This document shows positions 8,922 through 18,280 of a stretch of 64,000 nucleotides of DNA, piece after piece. Below the pieces are notes generated by a model, which made no database searches, was not told the DNA's origin, and saw nothing but the letters and a program-made list of their open reading frames with translations. A program made the translations under genes and the position numbers. The stretch's first letter is position 1. Each line of letters starts with the position of its first letter. The DNA comes from CBDCGJ01 sp965216645 (GTDB lineage Bacteria; Pseudomonadota; Alphaproteobacteria; GCA-2731375), in contig CBDCGJ010000026.1 in assembly GCA_965216645.1 (NCBI GenBank), positions 62,001 through 126,000 on the forward strand, given 5' to 3'.

Positions 8922-10829
8922 GGTGATAACGTCTTCCGGTCGACGGAGCATACGGCGCTTGTTCCCCGCCCGGCGGGTTAAACCGATCTTATCCAAAAAC
9001 TCCAACACCTCGATGGTGAGATTTCGGCCGATACCTGCAAGATCCCGGTATTCGGCAGCCGTAAACAGATCGTCATCCGATTGCGCCGCCAACTCCTCCG
9101 CAAGCCGCGCAAGCCGTAACACGGCATCGGGCGGATAGACCCGGTTTTTTGAAACCCGGTACACCAGTCCGAGCGCTGTTGCCCGCCGGAAAAAGTTCTG
9201 CAGCTGAGCCTGCGTGATGTCCAAGCTTTCGACCAGTTCCAGCTCGCGCGCGGGCCGCAAGCCGCCCGACGTAAGCAATGGCTCGATCTTCTGCCAAAGG
9301 CGTTGTTCTTCTTCACTCGCCCGGGCTTGATGGTCGGGCAAATGATACGCACCGCCGGTCCGCGAAATCTCGCCGCCGCTCATCAATTCGTCGATGGCGT
9401 ATTGTACGGCGGTAAGAGGCATACGCCGACGCAAGGTCCGGCGTATAACCTCGTCCGTCGGGCCTTGATCTTCGGGTCGGGTTTCGTGCCAATCGCTGAT
9501 AATCGATAGGATATCCTGCCGTAGCGTTGCCCAGTTGCCGGGGCTAAATGCAATCTCCCCGCCGATTTGGACGAGATCGGAAGCGTCGATCAAAGCGCTT
9601 GCCTCATCCGTCCGGAGGTTTCGGGCAAGAGCGAATTCCTTCAAATCGAGCCCGGTATCCGCGCTTGCCCCGAGGTTTGCCAGCACCACATTGTGATCTG
9701 TGCCCCGCATTTCCCGCAGCCAGGCCAACCGTTCCGGCCGAGCCCGACCGCGGGCCAACCCGTACGGATCGACGACCATTCCGCCACCTATCGTCCTCCG
9801 CGCCGACTGGTCGCGAAGAACGAACCGATCGCCGTGCAATGCCAAGGTCGGCTGATCGAGCAATAGCTGCGCTAAACTCGTTTCACCGGGCGAGAGATCG
9901 CGGCCTTCCAGCAACGCGATTCGGCAAGGAATATCGGCCGCACCGAAGTGGAAATGCCCGGGTGTCCAGTGTTTTAGGGGTGTCGATTCAGACGACAACA
10001 ATGAAAGGTCGACATCGATGCGCTGAAAGGCTCTCTCGTAAGCGGGATCGACCAGCCAAATTCCGCGTCCGATATTGTGTTGATCGATATTGTTACCGAC
10101 GATGTTGGCGGCACATCTCACGCCCGGCGAAACATGATCCACGGGTTTGTCTTTCGCGCGCAATCCGCGAACGCGGGCCTGTCGCCGTCCCGGTTGCAAT
10201 AGCAATTGATCGTCCACAGCCGCGGTTCCAGAGAGGACGGTGCCGGTGACTACCAGACCAATCCCTTGAACTGTGAACGACCGGTCTATGGCCATGCGGA
10301 AATGCCCGACATGTGCTCGCCCGTGGATTTCAGCGGCCTTCAGTCTTATGTGTTGGACGAGTTCTGGAACGCCATCGCCAGTGACGCCGGACGCGACAAA
10401 AACGGGCGCATCGTTAAGCGGGGTATCCTCCAATAACTCGCTGATCTGTGCCTTCACTTGTCGGACCCTGTCCGCATCGACGCGATCTGCTTTGGTGAGA
10501 GCGACCGCGCCTTGCGGTACTCCCAGCAAATTCAAGATGGCGAGATGTTCACGGGTCTGCGGCATTACGCCGTCGTCAGCGGCTATTACCAGCAACGCGA
10601 AGTCAATCCCGCCGACGCCAGCAACCATATTGCGCACAAATCGCTCATGCCCGGGCACATCGACAAAACTGACCCGCAACCCGTCCGCCAAATCGACGTG
10701 AGCGAAGCCAAGATCGATCGTAAGCCCCCGGGCTTTCTCCTCAGGCAGCCGATCCGTATCGATCCCCGTCATGGCCTGAACCAGCGAGGTCTTCCCGTGG
10801 TCGACATGTCCGGCTGTCGCAATCAGCAT
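8895..10829 (-). CDS. selB: Selenocysteine-specific elongation factor SelB
   Basis: GTPase that delivers selenocysteinyl-tRNA to UGA codons carrying a SECIS hairpin. The G domain begins at the first residues with GHVDHGKT (P-loop), then DVPGHE (G3) and TKAD (G4). Elongation-factor beta barrels follow. The C-terminal half has winged-helix repeats that read the mRNA hairpin, for example ARELELVESLDITQAQLQNFFRRA and TAAEYRDLAGIGRNLTIEVLEFLDKIG. Length 644 is normal. It lies 12 bases after selA in the same operon. Confidence 0.96.
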   Translation of the reverse strand: MLIATAGHVDHGKTSLVQAMTGIDTDRLPEEKARGLTIDLGFAHVDLADGLRVSFVDVPGHERFVRNMVAGVGGIDFALLVIAADDGVMPQTREHLAILNLLGVPQGAVALTKADRVDADRVRQVKAQISELLEDTPLNDAPVFVASGVTGDGVPELVQHIRLKAAEIHGRAHVGHFRMAIDRSFTVQGIGLVVTGTVLSGTAAVDDQLLLQPGRRQARVRGLRAKDKPVDHVSPGVRCAANIVGNNIDQHNIGRGIWLVDPAYERAFQRIDVDLSLLSSESTPLKHWTPGHFHFGAADIPCRIALLEGRDLSPGETSLAQLLLDQPTLALHGDRFVLRDQSARRTIGGGMVVDPYGLARGRARPERLAWLREMRGTDHNVVLANLGASADTGLDLKEFALARNLRTDEASALIDASDLVQIGGEIAFSPGNWATLRQDILSIISDWHETRPEDQGPTDEVIRRTLRRRMPLTAVQYAIDELMSGGEISRTGGAYHLPDHQARASEEEQRLWQKIEPLLTSGGLRPARELELVESLDITQAQLQNFFRRATALGLVYRVSKNRVYPPDAVLRLARLAEELAAQSDDDLFTAAEYRDLAGIGRNLTIEVLEFLDKIGLTRRAGNKRRMLRRPEDVITLSAQTPEA

Positions 10830-10841
10830 TTAATAGCAATC

Positions 10842-12227
10842 CTACAAGTCGGCGATTTGTTCAAGGAACGACGAATGATCGGTGAGGCAACGACAGTCCA
10901 GCCAAAATGCGCCCTTTTCGACCCGACCGATGACCGGAATCGGGCATCTGCGCAACCGGCTGCTGAGTTCGTTTAGCATCCGACCGCCCGACTTCTTGCC
11001 TTTGCGTGGAGTCAATCTGATGGCGGCGCTGTCGAGCAGTTCGACGGGCTGCGCACCGCTGCCGATCTGGCTACGGCAACAGGTTTTTTCGACGACAAAT
11101 CTGTCACCCAGCTTCGCGCGTATCTCCTCGATTACGATATCGGCCGTAGAGGCAATCTGTTTTTGCGTTCTCGTCAATAGTTTGAGGGCAGGTACTTCGT
11201 CAGTGATGCGGTCCGGATTGGCATAGAGCGGCAGAATTGCCGACAATGCGGCGAGAGTCATTTTGTCGACACGTAATGCCCGCTTCATCGGATTTTTCTT
11301 CAGCTTTTTGATCAAGTCACGTCGACCGGCGATCAAGCCCGCCTGAGGGCCCCCCAGCAGTTTGTCTCCGCTAAACGTGACGAGATCCGCCCCCTGCGCC
11401 AGCGTGTCGCGTACTGTCGGTTCTGCCGGCAGACCCAGCTTCGACAAATCGGTAAGAGCTCCGCTTCCCAAATCGACGACGAATGGTAGCGATGCGGTCC
11501 GCGCGATCTCCGCCAGTTCTTGGTCCGGTACGGATTTGGTAAACCCTTGAACCTGATAGTTCGACGTATGCACACGCATGATCATTGCTGTCCGCGTATC
11601 GACCGCTCCCGCATAATCACGCCCATGTGTCCGATTTGTGGTACCGACTTCGCGGAGCTTGCTTCCGGCCCGCGCCATTACATCCGGAATCCGAAAGGAG
11701 CCACCAATTTCAACCAACTCGCCACGCGAAACGATCACTTCCTTTCGCCGCGCCAGCGTGTTGAGACATAGCAAAACGGCGGCGGCATTGTTGTTGACCA
11801 CAGTCGCGTCTTCCGCCCCGGTCAACCGGCACAACCAAGACACCACATGGTCGTCGCGGTCGCCTCTGCGGCCCTTCGCGAGATCGAACTCTAGATTACT
11901 GGCGCCACCAGCCACATCTGCAATGGCCTCCAATGCCGAGCGCGGCAGCGGCGCGCGACCGAGATTGGTATGGAGGACAGTACCGGTCAGATTAAATACG
12001 GGACGAAGTGACGGCGCAGACAGTAATGCCAAATCATCAGCGACTCTTTTTAGGACCGCGTCGCTAGAAGCCGTGCCGCCATCGGCAACCGTTTGCCGCT
12101 CAATATCAAGTTGGCAACGCATGCGTTCCAGCACCATAGGCCGTCCATACGCTTCGATCAGATCTTGTGCTTGATCGGATCTCATCAGCCGGTCCACAGA
12201 CGGCAATGTGGCATAGTCATTCATCAC
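10842..12227 (-). CDS. selA: L-seryl-tRNA(Sec) selenium transferase SelA
   Basis: PLP enzyme that converts seryl-tRNA(Sec) to selenocysteinyl-tRNA. Recognisable segments are NLTGTVLHTNLGRAPLP, VVNNNAAAVLL, GELVEIGGSFRIPDVM, REVGTTNRTH, and FSGDKLLGGPQAG holding the PLP lysine. At 461 residues it is full length. First gene of a selA-selB operon, divergent from the thioredoxin-fused gene. SelD and the tRNA(Sec) gene were not found in the window. Confidence 0.96.
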   Translation of the reverse strand: MMNDYATLPSVDRLMRSDQAQDLIEAYGRPMVLERMRCQLDIERQTVADGGTASSDAVLKRVADDLALLSAPSLRPVFNLTGTVLHTNLGRAPLPRSALEAIADVAGGASNLEFDLAKGRRGDRDDHVVSWLCRLTGAEDATVVNNNAAAVLLCLNTLARRKEVIVSRGELVEIGGSFRIPDVMARAGSKLREVGTTNRTHGRDYAGAVDTRTAMIMRVHTSNYQVQGFTKSVPDQELAEIARTASLPFVVDLGSGALTDLSKLGLPAEPTVRDTLAQGADLVTFSGDKLLGGPQAGLIAGRRDLIKKLKKNPMKRALRVDKMTLAALSAILPLYANPDRITDEVPALKLLTRTQKQIASTADIVIEEIRAKLGDRFVVEKTCCRSQIGSGAQPVELLDSAAIRLTPRKGKKSGGRMLNELSSRLRRCPIPVIGRVEKGAFWLDCRCLTDHSSFLEQIADL

Positions 12228-12333
12228 GCAATCGCCCGAGAATTCTGCTAACCTGTACGGTATTCGTGGGATGCGTAAGGCTAGGACGTGTCGACTGTTC
12301 GGTCAATGCGCAGCACAACGGAAGGAGGGTAGG

Positions 12334-13773
12334 ATGGACGGTGAAAAGAACAGCGATCTTCTTGTGATCGTTAAAAAGGACTGCCCGACCTGCGTCATGC
12401 TCGAACCTCTGCTTAGCAAACTTTCGGTTGAACGATCGGCGCTTACGATCGCCAGTCAAGATGTGCCTGATTTCCCAAACGGCGTCGACGCACCACACGA
12501 TGACCGTAGCCTCGAAATGTCCTACCGCTACGGTATCGAAATTGTGCCGACACTGATCAGGCTGAATAACGGCGTCGAGGTCGGGCGTGTCGAAGGCTGG
12601 CATAAGGAAGATTGGCGGCAGGCAACGGGTATCGAAGACCTGGGGTCCGATCTGCCCGATATGCGTCCGGGATGCGGCTCTCTCAGTGTGGCGCCGGGCA
12701 TGGCGGATACGCTTGCTATCAAGTATGGCGGAATCGACCTGCGCGCCCGACATGTCGAGGTGTCGGCATACGACGACGAAATGGAAGCCAGCTTCGAGCG
12801 TGGATGGACAGACGGCCTTCCTGTCGTACCGCCGACACCGGTTCGCGTCTATCGCATGCTGCAAGGTACCGACCGCGAGCCGCAGGAATTGGTCGGCCAT
12901 GTACCGCCTGATGTAGCCCCCTGCACGATCGAGAAAATCGCCATCAATGCGGTAATGGCCGGTTGCAAACCCGAATATCTACCGACGGTAATCGCCGCGG
13001 TCGAAGCGGCATTGCAAGATGAGTTTTGCCTGCATGGGCTGCTCTGCACGACCATGTTTTCGAGCCCAGTCATTATTGCAAATGGTCCGGAGAGCGAGCG
13101 GATTGGTATGAACGGCGGTCTAAACGCCCTGGGTCAGGGCAATCGAGCCAACGCGACCATCGGGCGGGCGCTGCAGCTTGTCGTTCGAAACGTCGGTGGC
13201 GGGCGGCCGGGCGAAATTGACCGCGCAACCCTGGGCAATCCTGGGAAGTATACGTACTGCTTCGCGGAATCCGACGAGTTGGGCGATTGGTCACCACTAT
13301 CCGAGCAGCGGGGGTTCTCCGCCGAGCAGTCGACCGTCACTCTCTTCGCCGGACATGGACTTGAAGGTATCGTCGATCAAAAATCTCGCACGCCGGAAAG
13401 CCTGGTGCGATCTTTCGCCGCCAAAATGCTTGCCGTAAATCATCCGAAACTCGCCCTCGCCGGAGACGCCGTCATCATCGTTTGTCCGGAGCATCACCGG
13501 GTGTTTAGGGATGCGGGTTGGAGCAAGGAACGCGTTTTGGACGAACTGACGACCTTGTTGACGATCCCAGCCGATGAGATATTGGCGGGTGTCGATGGGA
13601 TCGACGAAGGTTTGCCTACCGCTCTCGCCGGTAAGAGCGTGTCGAAATTCAGGCAAGACGGATTATTGATTGTCAAAGCGGGCGGACAGGCCGGGATGTT
13701 CTCCGCCATCATCCCTGGCTGGTTGGCAAGCGGTGAGATCGGCAGTATTCCCGTCACGAGAGCGATCGGGTAA
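12334..13773 (+). CDS. Thioredoxin-fold protein fused to a large uncharacterised domain
   Basis: A 479-residue protein. The N-terminal 90 residues are thioredoxin-like: a CPTC redox pair at about residues 18-21 and the cis-proline region EIVPTLIRL. A short RPGCGS motif follows near residue 113. The rest (WTDGLPVVPP, KIAINAVMAGCKPEYLPTV, GGGRPGEIDRATLGNPGKYTYCFAE) is a conserved domain whose function I do not know. The ATG at 12334 is preceded by GGAGGG; an earlier TTG or ATG-like start lacks one. Divergent from selA. Because Cys and Sec forms of small thioredoxin-like families are known, a link to selenium metabolism is possible but only inferred. Confidence 0.7.
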   Translation: MDGEKNSDLLVIVKKDCPTCVMLEPLLSKLSVERSALTIASQDVPDFPNGVDAPHDDRSLEMSYRYGIEIVPTLIRLNNGVEVGRVEGWHKEDWRQATGIEDLGSDLPDMRPGCGSLSVAPGMADTLAIKYGGIDLRARHVEVSAYDDEMEASFERGWTDGLPVVPPTPVRVYRMLQGTDREPQELVGHVPPDVAPCTIEKIAINAVMAGCKPEYLPTVIAAVEAALQDEFCLHGLLCTTMFSSPVIIANGPESERIGMNGGLNALGQGNRANATIGRALQLVVRNVGGGRPGEIDRATLGNPGKYTYCFAESDELGDWSPLSEQRGFSAEQSTVTLFAGHGLEGIVDQKSRTPESLVRSFAAKMLAVNHPKLALAGDAVIIVCPEHHRVFRDAGWSKERVLDELTTLLTIPADEILAGVDGIDEGLPTALAGKSVSKFRQDGLLIVKAGGQAGMFSAIIPGWLASGEIGSIPVTRAIG

Positions 13774-14303
13774 ACTGCCGGCGGGTCGTCAATTTTCCAC
13801 GGCGTAATTATGTCCCCGCGTACTCGACTTCGTCTGTTGCTTTTCGTCACAATGGTTGCCGTCTCCGGCCTATGCGGCGCTCTTTACGCTCTCATTTTTC
13901 TTGCGCCGAACAACATCTCCGATTTTGCCAGACCAACCCTGGACGGACTTGTCGGTGGTGCATTGTTTTGGTCCATACTCCTTTTCGGTGGCGCAACGAC
14001 GCTTGGGCGTTGGTTCCGTCGACTATCTTTCCCCATCCGCTTCGTTTTGTTTTTCGCCTTTGTGTTCACTATTGTCGTGGCCACGGGTACAATCCTTGGA
14101 CTTCTTTACAACGGCGTTTTCGATCCCGCTTACGCGCTCGCACCGGGTTGGCGATTGTTCGGCTATGTCATTGTGTTCAGTCTTCTATTGCTCCTCGTAC
14201 TGCAGATCATTCGCATGATCGGCCCGCGTGGACACCTCTAAAAACCTACCCCTTTTTGGCCTGATCTGATTCAATCGCAGTATTGATTCGTTGAGGTGTT
14301 GCG

Positions 14304-15386
14304 ATGTCTGGTCAGATCGGGTTTTGGGATTTGGAGGATCGGTATCGGTTGTTGAGCGCGGCTGGCGATCCGTTGGAGCGGTTGGCTGGGGTGGTGCCTT
14401 GGCGGGTGTTCCGCAAGCCGCTGGCGAAGGCGCTCAAGCGCTCGAACCGGGCCAAGGGCGGGCGGCCGCCGTTCGATCCGATCATGATGTTCAAGATCCT
14501 GATTTTGCAGGCGCTCTACGATCTCTCGGACGACCAGGCGGAATATGTCATCAACGACCGGCTGTCGTTTCAGCGCTTTCTCGGCCTCTCGCTGGGCGAC
14601 AAGGTGCCGGACGCGAAGACGATCTGGTTGTTCCGCGAGCATCTGAGCCGGACCGGCGCGGTGGAGAAGCTGTTCGCCCGCTTCGACCGCCATCTCGAGA
14701 AGGCGGGCTATCTGGCGATGGGCGGCCAGATCGTCGACGCCAGCCTGGTGGCCGCACCCCGGCCGCGCAACACGGACGGCGAGAAACGTCAGATCAAAGA
14801 CGGCAAGACCGCGGCCGAGATCTGGCCGGACAATCCGCACAAGGCTTCGCAGAAGGACACGCACGCGCGCTGGACGGTGAAGCAGACGAAGGCCAAGACC
14901 AGGGCGGATGGGAGCCGACATCGGACCGACATCGCCATCCCGGTGTTCGGCTATAAGGATCACATCTCGATCGACCGGCAGCACGGCCTGATCCGGCGCT
15001 ACAAGGTCACCGACGCGGCCCGCTATGACGGCGCGCAACTGGCCGATTTGCTGGACCGCAACAACACCGCCTCCGGCGTCTGGGCGGATACCGCCTATCG
15101 CTCGAAGAAGAACGAGGCCTGGTTGGCGCGGCACGGCTTCCGCTCCCACATTCACACCAAGAAACCGCCGGGCAAGGCGATGAGCCGGCGCGCCGCCGGC
15201 GCCAATGGCCGGCGCTCGAAGATACGCGCCCTGGTCGAGCATCCCTTCGCCCGGCTGAAGGGGCCGATGCGGCTCTCGATCCGCTCGATCGGTCTGACCC
15301 GTGCCCAGACCCGGATCGGCCTGGCCAACCTGGTCTACAACTTCCAGCGCTACGTCTGGCTCGAGAGCCGAGCCGCGCCCGGATAA
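14304..15386 (+). CDS. IS5-family transposase
   Basis: A 360-residue DDE transposase. The N-terminal part GGRPPFDPIMMFKILILQALYDLSDDQAEYVINDRLSF belongs to the IS5-family N-terminal domain. Catalytic acidic residues are likely in GGQIVDASLV, VWADTAYRSKKN and RALVEHPFARLKG. The gene is uninterrupted and lies about 75 bases inside the left end of the element, same direction as the broken cyclase gene. Its codon use is more GC-biased than the neighbours'. Confidence 0.93.
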   Translation: MSGQIGFWDLEDRYRLLSAAGDPLERLAGVVPWRVFRKPLAKALKRSNRAKGGRPPFDPIMMFKILILQALYDLSDDQAEYVINDRLSFQRFLGLSLGDKVPDAKTIWLFREHLSRTGAVEKLFARFDRHLEKAGYLAMGGQIVDASLVAAPRPRNTDGEKRQIKDGKTAAEIWPDNPHKASQKDTHARWTVKQTKAKTRADGSRHRTDIAIPVFGYKDHISIDRQHGLIRRYKVTDAARYDGAQLADLLDRNNTASGVWADTAYRSKKNEAWLARHGFRSHIHTKKPPGKAMSRRAAGANGRRSKIRALVEHPFARLKGPMRLSIRSIGLTRAQTRIGLANLVYNFQRYVWLESRAAPG

Positions 15387-15481
15387 CCGGATAACCCCCG
15401 AAAACACACAGCACCCCGCCGCAAACCGGCGGCAAACGGCACCGTGACAAGCGACGGCACCGCAAATTCCGCCAATAAACG

Positions 15482-15503
15482 CCAAAACTCAGCCAAAACT
15501 CAG
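15482..15503. repeat. 11-bp tandem repeat inside the IS right end
   Basis: The unit CCAAAACTCAG occurs twice without a gap, followed by a partial third copy (CCAA). It is in the non-coding part between the transposase stop and the right inverted repeat. It may be a transposase-binding or end-structure feature; no function can be shown. Confidence 0.6.
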
Positions 15504-16258
15504 CCAATCAAGCCGTTCTTCGAGGTGTCCGCGTGTCTTGTTCAACATCATACTTGGCCGGTACCACCGCCCGCGAGAGGAGCGCCGAGTTTTTCTTTTC
15601 GTCGACTTGGTCGATTCCACTCGTTTGGCTGGACGTCTGGGTGACCTTGGCGTTCAACGTCTGCTTTCCCGCTTCTTTTTCGACGCGGCGGCGCCCGTAC
15701 TTGAGAACGGCGGCGAAATTCATGCTTATGTTGGGGATGAGCTCATCGTCACTTGGCCGTATTCTTCGGGGATCAAGGGAGCTCGCTGCGTGTCATGTTT
15801 CTTCGATATCCAGGCGGTGTTGAAAGCCAACGAGAAAACTTACATCGAAAGATTTGGCGAACTGCCACGAATTCGGGCCGGCCTGCACGGCGGATCGATC
15901 ATCGTTAGCGAATGCGGAGATCTTAAATCCGACATCGTGTTCTTCGGCAACACAATGAATGTAACTTCTCGTCTAGAGGAAACGGCAAAAAAGCTTAGAA
16001 AAGATATCGTCATTTCCGCGGAACTGCTGCAAGCATTGACCCTACCCGAACATATCGATGCTGAACCATTGGGCAACATTACGTTGCGTGGCCAGAATGA
16101 ACCGACACCTCTGTATGCACTATCTGAAAAGTAAACGCGCCGATTAACTTTAATTCCATAGAGAAATCTTGGAATTTTATGAGATAATAGGTAATAATTT
16201 ACCGGGTTGAATCGGGCAAATTTTGTGGTAACTAGCGTATGCGTATTGGGGGGAGGAT

Positions 16259-17032
16259 ATGAACTCGACCTACCGACCATTACAGACCCTTTCTGGGATT
16301 TTGGTATTCACCCAGATGATTTCGATTTTTCTTATGATGACTGTTGTGGGTACGGCTGCGGCTGCGTTCGGCGTACGCACGGTTCTGGACAGTTATGCCG
16401 AGGCGGAACCTTCTTTGGCGCTAACTGCAGATCAGTCCGCTACGTTAGCCAGCAAGCTAGTCTCGCCTTTGAACGGGATCGTAGAGCTATCTACAGCATG
16501 TTGGCGCGTTGGGATGATCGCGACCACAATTTCGCTGCTCGTCCTCGTAATTTGGACGTTTAGGGCGCATCGGAATTTGACCCCGCTCGGCGTCCGCGGG
16601 ATCAAGCATCATAGCGGGTTGACTTTATTGTATTGGTTTTTGCCGTTTCTAAACATGGTCCTTCCGCATCTCGCATTGAGGGAAGTCTGGTACGGCAGTG
16701 ACCCTTCCGGCCTCACCATGCGACGCAAATCCGCGCTTTCGACGCCCCGCTTTGTTGGCATGCACTGGATCGGATTTCTTTTCGGTTATAGTTGGTACCC
16801 GACTGTAATTCTTGTCGCACTACTTGCCGGAGTCGTGGGCTTCGACGCGATGGGTTGGTTCGAAAGCTATATGGACGCGGGCGGATGGCAGCATATCTAC
16901 ACCTGGGCCATTATCGCTAGCGTAGCGATCGTGTTCATGAACTATGTCGGCATTTTCCTCGTCGAACGGATTACGCAAATGCAAACCGACCGACATCGAC
17001 TGTTTACGGCGCGGGGTGGCGAGCAGCCGTAG
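16259..17032 (+). CDS. DUF4328 membrane protein
   Basis: A 257-residue integral membrane protein with five or six hydrophobic segments (about residues 12-38, 85-101, 120-140, 165-190, 215-240). The segment WTFRAHRNLTPLGVRGIKHHSGLTLLYWFLPFLN, which precedes a helix, is typical of DUF4328. The function is unknown. It follows the broken cyclase gene by about 120 bases in the same direction. ATG 16259 is preceded by GGGGAGG, a strong ribosome site. Confidence 0.8.
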   Translation: MNSTYRPLQTLSGILVFTQMISIFLMMTVVGTAAAAFGVRTVLDSYAEAEPSLALTADQSATLASKLVSPLNGIVELSTACWRVGMIATTISLLVLVIWTFRAHRNLTPLGVRGIKHHSGLTLLYWFLPFLNMVLPHLALREVWYGSDPSGLTMRRKSALSTPRFVGMHWIGFLFGYSWYPTVILVALLAGVVGFDAMGWFESYMDAGGWQHIYTWAIIASVAIVFMNYVGIFLVERITQMQTDRHRLFTARGGEQP

Positions 17033-17165
17033 TCTGATCATTGGCCAGCAACTCCTCAAACAACCGTCAATTCCATTGCGGGTGTTCTGTAATTCGATGT
17101 AAGTAAAATGGCTCGCATCCATCCGCCCGTATCAAAGCGGTAATATCTAATCACAGGGAGTCGAT

Positions 17166-18099
17166 ATGCGCTTCATCAACGTAAATCTGCGCGGCCGTCC
17201 GACGCTTGCCGTTCGTAAAGGTCGTAAGTTGATCAATCTTGCCGTCGCCGCGCCGAAGCTGCCAAGAGATCTTAAGTCTATATTGGAACTTGGCGACGAT
17301 GGCATGCGTGCCGTCAAAGCCGCGATTGCGAAGCCGGCGAAACGTGCGGAACTGTCGGAAAAAGACATTGTTCATCTTCCGCCCATCCTGAATCCCTCTA
17401 AAATATTGTGCCTCCGGCGTTAATTACGCCGCCCATGCAGCCGAAATGAAAAGTGCGAAACCCGAATTTCCGATAATCTTCGCCAGGCATTCCAGCACAT
17501 TGGTGGCTCACAATGGGGCCATGGTTCGGCCGTGCAATTCGGAGAAGTTTGACTACGAGGCCGAGATGGCAGTGTTCATCGGCAAGCAAACGCGCCATGT
17601 GTCCGAAGACGAGGCATTAAATGCGGTCGCCGGCTATTCCTGTTTCAACGATGGCTCGGTCCGCGATTGGCAAAAGCGTACGTCGCAATGGACGCTGGGA
17701 AAAAACTTCGACGGTAGCGGTGGGTTCGGGCCCGAATTCGTCACAGCCGACGAGTTGCCGCCGGGCGGCCACGGTTTGAAAATCGTTTGCCGTTTGAACG
17801 GCAAAGTTATGCAGCGTTCCAACACGAAGCTGATGTTATTCAATGTCGCCGAAGCGATTTCGATCATCTCGCAATCGATGACACTGTATCCGGGCGACTT
17901 GATTATTTCCGGTACGCCGGGAGGCGTCGGCGCCGCCCGTGTGCCGCCGGTTTGGATGAAAGCCGGTGACGTTGTCGAAGTTGACATCGAAAAGGTAGGA
18001 AAACTGGTCAATCCGATCGTGAATGAAGGCGCGACGGTAACTCAACGTAACCGCCAAACCGCGCCGCCGAATAAGAAGCGGGCGAAAAAAGGAAAATAG
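17166..18099 (+). pseudogene. Fumarylacetoacetate hydrolase-family protein, frameshifted
   Basis: The N-terminal part (MRFINVNLRGRP to LNPSKILCL) stops at a TAA at 17421 because of one extra C in CTCCGGCG at about 17412-17415. Dropping one C gives CLGVNYAAHAAEMK, the conserved FAH continuation, and reading proceeds to 18099. The catalytic part is intact: FDYEAEMAVFIGK (metal-binding Glu residues), FNDGSVRDWQ, LGKNFDGSGGFGPEFV, and TLYPGDLIISGTPGGVG. The joined product would be about 311 residues. FAH-type enzymes cleave C-C bonds of diketo acids or isomerise ring-cleavage products; the substrate here is unknown. Confidence 0.85.
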
Positions 18100-18121
18100 C
18101 TTTCTTGCGCTGCTGATTTCG

Positions 18122-18158
18122 ATCCCGCCGATTTTGTGACAAAATCACGCGGCGGGAT
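18122..18158 (+). terminator. Rho-independent terminator after the FAH-family gene
   Basis: ATCCCGCC pairs with GGCGGGAT, and inside them GATTTTG pairs with CAAAATC around a TGA loop, with a four-base bulge ACGC. The stem is followed by TTTGATTCTT. It sits 22 bases after the stop of the gene before it and separates that gene from the PadR operon. Confidence 0.75.
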
Positions 18159-18180
18159 TTGATTCTTATAACTTGCTTTC

Positions 18181-18218
18181 ATATATCAAAATGCTATATA
18201 TCAACATCTAGATATGTT
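18181..18218. promoter_or_regulatory. Promoter/operator region of the PadR efflux operon
   Basis: ATATATCAA is repeated directly at 18181-18189 and 18196-18204. It is followed by the palindromic AACATCTAGATATGTT at 18203-18218, which has the ACAT/ATGT half-sites common in PadR operators. The region ends about 60 bases upstream of the PadR start, so self-repression is the simplest reading. The motif is seen; binding is inferred. Confidence 0.5.
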
Positions 18219-18233
18219 CGGAATTTCCGCGAT

Positions 18234-18253
18234 GGCGGCAACGAATTGCCGCC
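18234..18253 (+). other. Leader hairpin upstream of the PadR gene
   Basis: GGCGGCAA and TTGCCGCC form an 8-bp perfect stem with a CGAA loop, with no T run after it. It lies 28 bases upstream of the padR-like start, just before its GAGGTGG ribosome site. It may be a mRNA-stabilising or translational element, or a second operator. Confidence 0.4.
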
Positions 18254-18280
18254 CGCGATTGCGACCAAAGAGGTGGTGAT

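Larger units (their letters stand above)
14230..15530 (+). mobile_element. IS5-type insertion sequence, 1301 bp
   Basis: Both ends carry GGACACCTC as terminal inverted repeats, with weaker matching for a further six or seven bases. The element is flanked by the 4-base direct duplication GCGT at 14226-14229 and 15531-15534, as expected for a transposition event. It holds one transposase gene and is more GC-rich than its surroundings. Intact ends, an intact transposase and perfect target duplication point to a recent insertion into the cyclase gene. Confidence 0.9.
13810..16134 (+). pseudogene. Membrane adenylate/guanylate cyclase, interrupted by an IS element
   Basis: The left fragment (from ATG 13810) encodes four membrane helices at about residues 9-31, 48-68, 76-102 and 115-137. 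The right fragment (from about 15535) encodes a class III cyclase domain with the metal aspartates in FLFVDLVDST and YVGDELIVTW and the transition-state Asn/Arg in NVTSRLE. Removing 14230-15530 and one GCGT copy joins the halves in frame as RMIGPR-VLFNIILGRYHRP, giving 339 residues. The insertion is therefore recent, and the catalytic half may still be made from an internal TTG at 15538, but without its membrane part. Confidence 0.88.

Noticed and set aside
15007..15485. Long leftward open frames over the transposase gene (about 400 codons)
   Set aside because: High GC produces long antisense frames. They have no domain signature, and the plus-strand transposase explains the region.
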